44,937 bases of DNA, taken from Candidatus Woesearchaeota archaeon. GTDB lineage: Archaea; Nanobdellota; Nanobdellia; Woesearchaeales; GW2011-AR4. The DNA is taken from assembly GCA_016185845.1 (NCBI GenBank), contig JACPMV010000022.1:1-44937 (forward strand), written 5' to 3'. Below, in pieces: positions 31,670 through 38,467 of the stretch. A program made the position numbers and the translations under genes. Each line of letters begins with the position of its first letter. The first letter of the stretch is position 1. Below the pieces are notes generated by a model. It did no database searches. It saw only the letters and a list, made by a program, of their open reading frames with translations, and was not told the DNA's origin.

Positions 31670-33972
31670 ATGGCATTATTCGGAGAGACCAAAAAACCCT
31701 TCACTTACGACATAGCGAAGGAAGGGGAAGAAACAATACTTCTGATAGACTTGGAGCAGTATCCTCATACTCCTTCCATTGAAGATGATCCTGTATGCAT
31801 GTCAAGGACAATAGACATTCTTTCAGAAGCTGGCACTGTGACCAAGATAGTATTCGCCCAAAAAGAAATTACGAATACGACTACAGCCAGACATCAATGA
31901 TTCAGGAGATTGCAAAGCTCTACTCACAGCTTACAAAAAAAAAGGGCCTGGCGAGCTATGCAAACCTTATTTCAGAGCCGAAGGCGGCAAAATGGGCTGC
32001 GCAGTGGTATGCGGACATGCAGAATATAATATCCAACATTCTTAAAAGGGACCCTATAGGGGCGTATGTCGAGCTGAAAAGGGCTGCAAGGGACGAAAGG
32101 ATAAGCATAGACAAGTCTTTTGACCAGGATTACATAAATGCAGCCAAGAAATACATAACAGTTCTGCAGTATCTGATGTCTTTGATTGAAAAAACAAAAC
32201 TGCTTAGCCTGGCAAAGCAGTTCCTGCCCGGCTATAAACTAAATGAGCGCTCCGTCTACAGGAGGATTTTCTCTCCTGACATAAGGCCGGACTTCATGTT
32301 CACAAAGATCATGTCCAGCTATCCGGCTGAAGGCGAGGAAATAGACAATTATTTCATAGACAAGAACACAGAAGTAACCATCTTCGAGCTGCCCGACAAC
32401 GTCCAGTATCTGTACCACCTGACGCCTCCTGAGTTCAAGCTAAGCGAGGAAAAATACGAGATTCTTGACACTGCAAGAAAAATAATGGCAGAGCACAAGC
32501 CGACAAGGCAGGAATTTATTGACCCTGAAAGGATGAGGCAGGTCTTCCATAACATAGGCTCTGACCTGATTGAGGAGCTGGTTCAGTATAGGAACCTGAA
32601 GCTGTCTTCCGACGAGATAGAGGAGATGGCAAAAATTCTTGTCAGATACACTGTTGGATTCGGGCTAATCGAGGTTTTGCTCCAGGACGAAAAAGTGCAG
32701 GACATAACGATAAATTCCCCAATGGGGGAAGTCCCGATGTTCATAGTCCATCAGGATTATGCAGACTGCAGGACAAACATAGTGCCGACTTCTCCTGAAG
32801 CAGAATCATGGGCATCTAAATTAAGGCTTATTTCAGGCAGGCCATTGGACGAAGCCAATCCTATTCTTGACACGGAGCTCAGCATTCCCGGCGCAAATGC
32901 AAGGATAGCAGTAATCTCTGCGCCGTTAAACCCAAGCGGGCTGGCGTTTGCTTTCAGAAGGCATCGTGACAAGCCATGGACTCTGCCCTTGTACATCCAA
33001 AACAAGATGATAACTCCAATGGCTGCAGGCATCCTAAGCTTTTTGATTGACGGCTCAAGATCACTATTGATTGCAGGAACAAGGAGCGCCGGAAAAACAA
33101 GCCTGCTCGGAGCTGTCTTGGTTGAGCTGATGAGAAAGTACAGGATAATTACCATAGAAGATACGCTCGAGCTTCCGACAAACTCCCTTAGAAAGCTGGG
33201 ATACAACATCCAGTCAATGAAAGTTGCCGCTGCACTGACAAAAGGATCATCAGAGGTGCCGGCAGATGAAGGCATAAGGACAACATTAAGAATGGGTGAT
33301 TCCGCATTGATAATCGGAGAGATAAGGAGCAAAGAGGCCCTGGCTTTATACGAAGCAATGAGGATTGGGGCATTGGCAAATGTAGTTGCAGGCACCATAC
33401 ACGGAGACTCCCCTTACGGGGTTTTTGACAGGGTTGTAAACGACTTGGGAGTGCCGAGGACAAGCTTAAAGGCAACAGACGTGGTTATTGTGGCAAATCC
33501 GATAAAAAGCGCAGACGGCCTGCACAGATGGAGAAGAGTCACCCAAATAACAGAGGTAAGGAAGCACTGGGAAAATGACCCGCTGACAGAAAATGGATTT
33601 GTAGATTTGATGAAGTATGATTCCAAAAAAGATGAGCTGGAGGCAAGCGAGGAGCTGATAAATGGAGACTCTGAAATTTTGAAGGCAATTGCCGGAAATG
33701 TCAAGGAGTGGGCTGGCAACTGGGATGCTGTATGGGATAATATACTGCTCAGGGCAAAAACAAAGGAAACACTTGTTGATTTTTCAAATAAGACAAACAA
33801 TCCGGATTTGCTTGAAGCGGAATTTGTAATACAAGCCAATGACCAGTTCCATAAGATATCGGAGAATGTCAGGGAGGAGATCGGGATTTTGGATTCAAAA
33901 AGGATATTTTTCGAGTGGGATGAATGGCTCAAGAGGCATGTGAAGAAGATGGATTTTCACAGCAAGCTATGA
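31670..33972 (+). CDS. Archaeal type IV pilus/secretion ATPase (FlaI/TadA-like), with a one-base frame break
   Basis: A VirB11/GspE-superfamily ATPase that powers pilus assembly. Walker A is IAGTRSAGKTSLLG, followed by TIEDTLELPT (Asp box), EVPADEGIRTTLRMGDSALIIGEIRSKEA (Walker B) and NVVAGTIHGDSPYGVFDRVV (His box). The opening frame begins MALFGETKKP and reads VTKIVFAQK, then a stop at 31898-31900. The main frame resumes with RNYEYDYSQTSMIQEIAKLY. The switch is at a run of five A (near 31861); one extra A restores a 767-residue protein. Read strictly, the open frame from 31795 gives 725 residues with a spurious N-terminus. Confidence 0.88.
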
Positions 33973-34022
33973 TTAAAATTAAATAAAAATAATCAGGATA
34001 TATAAAACAAAAAAAGAGGTGA

Positions 34023-34037
34023 ATGACTTTTCTATAA
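34023..34037 (+). other. Four-codon minicistron ahead of the pilus membrane platform gene
   Basis: ATG ACT TTT CTA TAA follows an AAAGAGGTG ribosome site and ends three bases before the next ATG at 34041, in the same frame. The site is nearly the same as before the upstream ATPase gene. Ribosomes may start here and reinitiate at 34041, or the five codons may be a harmless accident. Confidence 0.35.
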
Positions 34038-34040
34038 ACC

Positions 34041-36215
34041 ATGCCATCTGAAATAGACAAGCAGAAATTACTGTCGTTGATGGAAGTCTACAAGAATCAC
34101 CTAGAGAAAGAACTGGGCGCCAAGATAGAAGACGTAAAATCGCAGCCTATAACAAGAGAATACCAGGAATTCAAGGCTGATTTTCTTCCAAAGCACATGA
34201 CTTGGTACGAGAAATTATGCAACCTGAGCGAAAAAACACTTAAGATAAAGCCCGATGCAAAAAGGGCAGCTGAAATCCAGGAAGCCATTGAAATAACCCA
34301 TTTAGGCATAACTCCTGCAGGCGCTGTATCTTTCTCTTATCTCATGCCGATAGTGGTTGCTGTATTCGGCTCGCTTTTTGCATTTGTTGTGTTCAACTCA
34401 ATGTTCTTTGTCTTTTTGTTTTTGATTGCATCCTTGCTGATGATAAAGCCGTTCGGCAGGCTGCCTGAGTTTATGGCAAACAACTGGCGATTAAAAGCAA
34501 GCAACCAGATGGTGCTTTCAGTTTTCTATACTGTAACTTACATGAGGCACACTTCCAATCTTGAAAAGGCAATAGAATTTGCGAGCCAGCATCTGGCTCC
34601 CCCATTGTCATTGGACCTGAAAAAAGTGCTTTGGGATGTTGAGACAGAAAAATATTCCTCTGTAAAAGAGTCTTTGGATATCTATCTTGAAACATGGAAG
34701 AAATGGAATATAGAGTTCATTGAGGCATTCCATCTTATTGAAAGCTCCTTGTATGAAGGAGACGAAGCGAGAAGGCTCAATGCGCTTGACAAGGCGCTTG
34801 ACGTGATTCTTGACGAGACATATGAAAAGATGCTGCACTATGCGCATAACCTGCAGAATCCGATTACAATGCTGCACATGCTGGGAATTATACTGCCAAT
34901 CCTTGGGCTTGTCATACTTCCATTGGTGGTCAGCTTCATGCAGGAGGCAAAGTGGTATCATCTTGCTGTAATATATAATCTTCTGCTCACTGTTACAGTG
35001 TATTATCTTGGCAAAAATATACTGTCAAGAAGGCCAACAGGATATGGGGACACAGATATCTCAGAGGAAAATCCAGAGCTGAAAAAATACAAGAACATAT
35101 TGGTAAAATTAGGAAATAAAGAAATCCAGATAACCCCGCTGATAATAAGCATTTTTGTCGGATCTTTGTTTCTCCTGATTGGCTTAAGCCCGCTATTATG
35201 GCATGTTGTTGGCCTGCCTGACTTCGGGATTGGAGGGGAAGACCTGACGACTTCATGCAGCCGGAGATTCTGCTTTTTGGAGTACAGGAGCGACAAGGCA
35301 GGAGGAGAGATCGGGCCTTACGGCTTAGGCGCTTCTTTGGCAAGCCTGTTCGTGCCGTTAAGCATAGGACTTGCTGTAGGAATTTATTACAGGATGAGGT
35401 CAAAAAATATCTACAAGATAAGGGAGAAGGCAAAACAGCTGGAGCTTGAGTTTGCAGCTGCCCTGTTCCAGCTCGGAAACAGGCTGGGAGACAATCTGCC
35501 TGTTGAGATTGCTGTCGGCAAGGTTGCAAGCGTAATGGAAGGCACAATATCAGGAAGTTTTTTTCAGCTGGTGAGCCTGAACATAAGAAGGCTTGGAATG
35601 AGCATTGAAAAAGCAATATTCGACCCTGCGCACGGCGCATTGGCTGCATTCCCAAGCAACCTGATTGAAAGCTCGATGAAAGTACTTACGCAGGCAATAA
35701 AAAAAGGCCCGTTGATTGCAGCCCAGGCGCTTACAAATGTATCAAGATACATAAAGGAAATACACAAGGTGAATGAAAGGCTGAAGGATTTGATGGCTGA
35801 TGTTATTTCTTCTATGCGCTCCCAGATCAAGTTTTTGACTCCTGCAATTGCAGGCATTGTGATAGGAATAACTTCGATGATAACTTCAATACTTGGAAAA
35901 TTAAGCCAGCAGATACCGCAGACAATTGGCGCAGGCGGCTCAGAAGGGACTTCCTCTGCCCTGCTGGATATATTCGGCGTTGGCATTCCTACATACTATT
36001 TCCAGGTCATAGTCGGAGTCTATGTTGTCCAGATAACTTACATATTGACTGTAATATCAAATGGAGTGGAGAACGGCGCTGACAAATTAACTGAGAAATA
36101 CCAGCTGGGCAGCAACATGATCAGGAGCACAGTTCTGTATATTGTTATATCCGCGATTGTCATGATAATGTTCAATTACATAGCCGGAGAGATTCTGACA
36201 AGGACAATAACTTGA
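34041..36215 (+). CDS. Pilus assembly membrane platform (FlaJ/TadC family, duplicated T2SSF domain)
   Basis: A 724-residue membrane protein that anchors the pilus ATPase. It has two T2SSF-like halves: the first helices around residues 95-145 and 265-325, the second around 355-445 and 595-720, each with helical cytoplasmic domains (YTVTYMRHTSNLEKAIEFASQ and EFAAALFQLGNRLGDNLPVEIAVGK) that carry the family pattern. The order ATPase then platform is the standard archaeal type IV pilus core. No pilin gene is seen nearby. Confidence 0.88.
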   Translation: MPSEIDKQKLLSLMEVYKNHLEKELGAKIEDVKSQPITREYQEFKADFLPKHMTWYEKLCNLSEKTLKIKPDAKRAAEIQEAIEITHLGITPAGAVSFSYLMPIVVAVFGSLFAFVVFNSMFFVFLFLIASLLMIKPFGRLPEFMANNWRLKASNQMVLSVFYTVTYMRHTSNLEKAIEFASQHLAPPLSLDLKKVLWDVETEKYSSVKESLDIYLETWKKWNIEFIEAFHLIESSLYEGDEARRLNALDKALDVILDETYEKMLHYAHNLQNPITMLHMLGIILPILGLVILPLVVSFMQEAKWYHLAVIYNLLLTVTVYYLGKNILSRRPTGYGDTDISEENPELKKYKNILVKLGNKEIQITPLIISIFVGSLFLLIGLSPLLWHVVGLPDFGIGGEDLTTSCSRRFCFLEYRSDKAGGEIGPYGLGASLASLFVPLSIGLAVGIYYRMRSKNIYKIREKAKQLELEFAAALFQLGNRLGDNLPVEIAVGKVASVMEGTISGSFFQLVSLNIRRLGMSIEKAIFDPAHGALAAFPSNLIESSMKVLTQAIKKGPLIAAQALTNVSRYIKEIHKVNERLKDLMADVISSMRSQIKFLTPAIAGIVIGITSMITSILGKLSQQIPQTIGAGGSEGTSSALLDIFGVGIPTYYFQVIVGVYVVQITYILTVISNGVENGADKLTEKYQLGSNMIRSTVLYIVISAIVMIMFNYIAGEILTRTIT

Positions 36216-36216
36216 G

Positions 36217-36222
36217 AAAAAA
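36217..36222 (-). terminator. Oligo-T terminator after tRNA-Phe
   Basis: Six T on the minus strand follow the last base of tRNA-Phe by one base, typical of archaeal tRNA termination. They lie in the gap before the convergent pilus gene stop. Confidence 0.5.
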
Positions 36223-36259
36223 GTGGGGCAGAGGAGATTTGAACTCCTGACACTACGGT

Positions 36260-36296
36260 ATCAGACATTTCATTGCCTTTCGGCTCAAAATACCGA
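36260..36296 (-). other. tRNA-Phe intron 4 (anticodon loop, 37/38, 37 nt)
   Basis: The canonical archaeal intron position. The outer helix is the anticodon stem; central helix CTGA/TCTG with one T/T mismatch; bulges AG^T and AT^A. The intron contains ATTTTG...TGAAAT around a GCC-GAAA-GGC hairpin. Confidence 0.85.
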
Positions 36297-36306
36297 CTTC
36301 AGCCGT

Positions 36307-36327
36307 CTAAGCCAACTTTTCAGTTGT
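36307..36327 (-). other. tRNA-Phe intron 3 (27/28, 21 nt)
   Basis: A compact BHB: exon GAGC pairs with intron GCTT, bulges AT^A and AG^A, intron hairpin CAACT-GAAA-AGTTG with a GNRA loop. Removal creates TACGG, the exact partner of CCGTA in the anticodon stem. At 21 nt it is close to a minimal BHB intron. Confidence 0.9.
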
Positions 36328-36334
36328 ATGCTCT

Positions 36335-36370
36335 TTCCTGATGGAAAGCTCGGCTAAGCCTGCTTTAATA
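36335..36370 (-). other. tRNA-Phe intron 2 (D loop, 20/21, 36 nt)
   Basis: Central helix CCTG/CAGG is perfect. Bulges are GG^T and AA^A. The intron folds as AAAGC-A-GGC-TTA-GCC-GA-GCTTT. Removal gives the D loop AGCCTGGGA, as in other archaeal tRNA-Phe. Confidence 0.85.
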
Positions 36371-36387
36371 CCCAGGCTGAGCTACTG

Positions 36388-36418
36388 TTCTGGTTCTACA
36401 AACAAAAGCTTATAGAAT
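36388..36418 (-). other. tRNA-Phe intron 1 (acceptor stem, 4/5, 31 nt)
   Basis: It separates GGGG from CAG of the 5' acceptor strand. BHB: TGG [GG^A] TTCTA ... TAGAA CCA(G) [AA^C]; a five-pair intron helix, a three- to four-pair central helix with one A/G mismatch, and three-base bulges. The acceptor-stem position is unusual. Confidence 0.8.
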
Positions 36419-36439
36419 CCCCATAATATACTCAGCCAA

Positions 36440-37228
36440 CTATGCGAGAATTAATGTTTTATTTATATGGTTTTCTGTTATAATTTTTAATCTTGCTCCC
36501 TTAGCAGAATCTTCTATACCTACAAAATCCCTGAATTTGATTAAAGAATCTTTATTCTTGATTTTTAGTCTTACAGGTCTTATCCTTATACCATCACGTC
36601 TAAGATTAAAGGTATTATCTAAAAATGGGTTTGTTGTCTTAATTTCAAAATATTCATTCAAATAAGATTTTATTTGAGTAAAAAAATTTAGTCCGTCTTC
36701 AATTAAATCCTCGGATTTATACATTTGGATTTCAATACACTTACTATACAAATCAATACTACCCTCACAACTAAATAATCTATTAACAAATCTGGCAAAT
36801 AAATATTTGTCCTTTAAAATCCATTCAGGAATAGAAAACTTAGTCAATACCTTAGCCCCTGCAGGTGCTCCAAGCAATCTCAAAATTCTTATGAGGGGTC
36901 TACAATTGACGCCATAATTCATTGTACCATAATTATTAGTAGTGCATTTTCTTATTTTTCCTCCAATCTTGAAAATATTGTAAACCTCCGCGCCAAATCT
37001 ATTAAGTTCTTCAGTAGATTTTGATGTATAATCCAACCTCATTCTAAGTGGGGTGTCTTGCACATGCCCATCCCCCATCAAATCTGCGATTATTCCAGCT
37101 AAATTTGGCGAAGCTACTAGTGGAAACCAGTAAGAATACCTCGAAAGTGCTTTTACTCCATGCCATCTAGAGTTATAAGTATTAACAACATCTTCAAAAT
37201 TTAACAAAATATTTTTATCAAATTCCAT
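36440..37228 (-). CDS. Free-standing LAGLIDADG homing endonuclease
   Basis: The 262-residue protein carries two LAGLIDADG-type motifs: LAGIIADLMGDG (residues 43-54) and FARFVNRLFSCEGSI (about 144-158), each followed by saddle-like beta-rich segments. The acidic Asp/Glu at the motif ends (GDG, CEG) are the catalytic metal ligands. Such enzymes cut a specific long DNA site and mobilise introns or inteins. The stop lies 17 bases before the multi-intron tRNA-Phe, in the same direction. The start follows an AGGTGAT site and a TATA-like GTATTTAAAC about 50 bases upstream. Confidence 0.85.
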   Translation of the reverse strand: MEFDKNILLNFEDVVNTYNSRWHGVKALSRYSYWFPLVASPNLAGIIADLMGDGHVQDTPLRMRLDYTSKSTEELNRFGAEVYNIFKIGGKIRKCTTNNYGTMNYGVNCRPLIRILRLLGAPAGAKVLTKFSIPEWILKDKYLFARFVNRLFSCEGSIDLYSKCIEIQMYKSEDLIEDGLNFFTQIKSYLNEYFEIKTTNPFLDNTFNLRRDGIRIRPVRLKIKNKDSLIKFRDFVGIEDSAKGARLKIITENHINKTLILA

Positions 37229-37443
37229 TTTAAATCACCTATTTTTTTAAGGTTGAAACTATGTAAACGATTTAGTTTAAATACTCCACGTCGGTAAATG
37301 TCCAGTGGTTGTAGGATATATATTTTAGAAACCATAAATCATAATTTGGTAGTTGAAATATGTTTAATGTGATTTAAAGTGATAATAATTTGAGATATTA
37401 AATTTGAGTAAAGTTTTTATAAAACCAAATATACATTAAACTG

Positions 37444-37488
37444 ATGAATAAAAAAAGTGAAAAACCCGCCAAAAGAACAAAACAATAA
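37444..37488 (+). CDS. 14-codon Lys-rich micro-ORF with a consensus promoter
   Basis: The 277-base gap between the endonuclease and the OB-fold gene has one candidate: MNKKSEKPAKRTKQ behind TTTTTATAAAACC (about 37415-37427), 24 bases upstream, the usual leaderless distance. It may be a tiny basic peptide or simply the start of an untranslated RNA. Nothing else was seen in the gap. Confidence 0.25.
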   Translation: MNKKSEKPAKRTKQ

Positions 37489-37505
37489 TTTAAAAGGCTT
37501 TCTAT

Positions 37506-37928
37506 TTATATCTCCCCATCATCAGAATCAGCATCTTCAATATTCTCTTCTTCTACATTTATATCTTCGCCTGAATTATCCTTATCATATTTCTCCAACG
37601 GCATGTTTGTCCTTATGACAGAATCGCTGCCTGCTTCGGCTTTTCCGACAACTTCCATTTTTCCCATCCTTCCGGTTGTCAGCTGCATCTCTCCCTGCCA
37701 TTCGTTGACATAGCCGTTGGTTAAATGGATTTTGTCTCCTGCCTTCACTTTGTCAATGTCCTCATTCCACAAGGTTAGCTTTATGTCGCCTGTCTCGTCT
37801 TTTGCGATTGCTGTTGAAACTCTTCCGGGCTTTCCGAACTTGTTGAATTCCCTGACATCGCCTATGTCTACAACATCTACAATAACATCAACACTGCCCT
37901 GCTTTGGCTTTAAGTCTTTTATCTGCAT
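37506..37928 (-). CDS. OB-fold single-stranded DNA-binding protein (SSB/RPA-like) with acidic tail
   Basis: A 140-residue protein: one OB fold (IKDLKPKQGSVDVIVDVVDIGDVREF...GRVSTAIAKDETGDIKLTLWNEDIDKVKAGDKIHLTNGYVNEWQGEMQLTTGR) with the conserved W of TLWNED, then a linker and a very acidic C-terminus (NVEEENIEDADSDDGEI). The simple one-OB-plus-acidic-tail build resembles crenarchaeal SSB. It coats ssDNA and the tail may recruit partners. Confidence 0.85.
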   Translation of the reverse strand: MQIKDLKPKQGSVDVIVDVVDIGDVREFNKFGKPGRVSTAIAKDETGDIKLTLWNEDIDKVKAGDKIHLTNGYVNEWQGEMQLTTGRMGKMEVVGKAEAGSDSVIRTNMPLEKYDKDNSGEDINVEEENIEDADSDDGEI

Positions 37929-38043
37929 TTTATATATGAATTATTGAGCATTATATTTAAATTTATTGATATGTTGGGCAATAAACAAAAAAAGAAATAA
38001 AAAAATTAATCTTAATTTATGCCTATGGAAATCAGCAGTTGCA

Positions 38044-38082
38044 TCAATCTTCAGTTTGCTGCCCTTTTTTCTTCTTTGCCAT
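38044..38082 (-). CDS. 12-codon Lys-rich micro-ORF
   Basis: The 530-base gap before rtcB contains, on the minus strand, MAKKKKGQQTED with a GAGGTG ribosome site 8 bases upstream and a TATA-like GCATATAAATTAAA (about 38138-38151). The match of signals is good but the peptide is tiny. It may be real or mark a small RNA. Confidence 0.25.
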   Translation of the reverse strand: MAKKKKGQQTED

Positions 38083-38241
38083 TTCAGACACCTCGCTTGT
38101 TCAGTTTATTGCCGGCTCATCTGCCGATTGAAATTTAATTTATATGCTTTGCGAAAAAGCTCGTAAGGCTGCGTTTTTGTTGATATTGAAAGAAATCAGT
38201 TTATGAGTAATGGATTGCTATATGGAAAAGAATCACCACAA

Positions 38242-38467
38242 CATTTAAATAATATGCAAACCTGCTTAATTTTAAGCGCATGCTCGCACCAAACATTGTG
38301 CAGAGAGTGTGCGTGGAATTTGCTGTTAAGGGAATTCTACGCTAGTAGCTAATTAATGATATCAATTGATGAAGTTAATGCAATGAAAAGAAATTCAATA
38401 CGAACTGATACATTACGAAAAAAATAATCATCAACTATTGTAATAAAAAACAGGAAGGAGGAACTAA
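38242..38467 (+). promoter_or_regulatory. Promoter and long structured leader of rtcB
   Basis: CATTTAAATAA at 38242-38252 would start transcription near 38272, giving a leader of about 195 bases, exceptional in a window of leaderless genes. The leader holds stem-forming repeats (CGCAC around 38290 with GTGCG around 38315; GCTAGTAGC at 38341-38349), a 23-codon upstream reading frame (38356-38427, beginning MISIDEVNAM) and a strong GGAGG site (38457-38461) before the rtcB ATG. It may regulate translation. Confidence 0.45.

Larger units (their letters stand above)
36224..36422 (-). tRNA. tRNA-Phe (GAA) interrupted by four BHB introns
   Basis: Removing four introns leaves exactly 74 nt with perfect pairing. 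The acceptor is GGGGCAG with CTGCCCC plus discriminator A. The D arm is GCTC-AGCCTGGGA-GAGC. The anticodon stem TACGG/CCGTA holds loop CTGAAGA, anticodon GAA with G37 as usual for Phe. The variable loop is GTGTC and the T arm AGGAG-TTCAAAT-CTCCT. Exons on the minus strand: 36422-36419, 36387-36371, 36334-36328, 36306-36297, 36259-36224. The stem halves CAG, TACGG and CCGTA come together only when all introns are cut, a strong internal check. A TATA box (about 36459-36470, inside the upstream gene's end) lies 40 bases upstream. There is no encoded CCA. Confidence 0.93.

Noticed and set aside
31855-31870. A BHB intron to explain the pilus ATPase frame break
   Set aside because: No inserted sequence exists; the two frames meet directly at a run of five A, as with a one-base indel.
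36335-36370. An alternative D-stem partner GAGC at 36348-36351 for tRNA-Phe
   Set aside because: It does not give a BHB junction and leaves no consistent anticodon stem. The GAGC at 36330-36333 satisfies both.
36224-36422. tRNA-Gln (TTG), Ser (TGA) or Ile (GAT) readings, using the CGGTAT/ATACCG pairing
   Set aside because: These give wrong variable-loop lengths and unpaired stems. The Phe solution pairs every stem and sums to exactly 74 nt.
36388-36422. A split (trans-spliced) tRNA with the 5' half elsewhere
   Set aside because: The missing GGGG is found 31 bases upstream with a fitting BHB, so a cis intron is enough.
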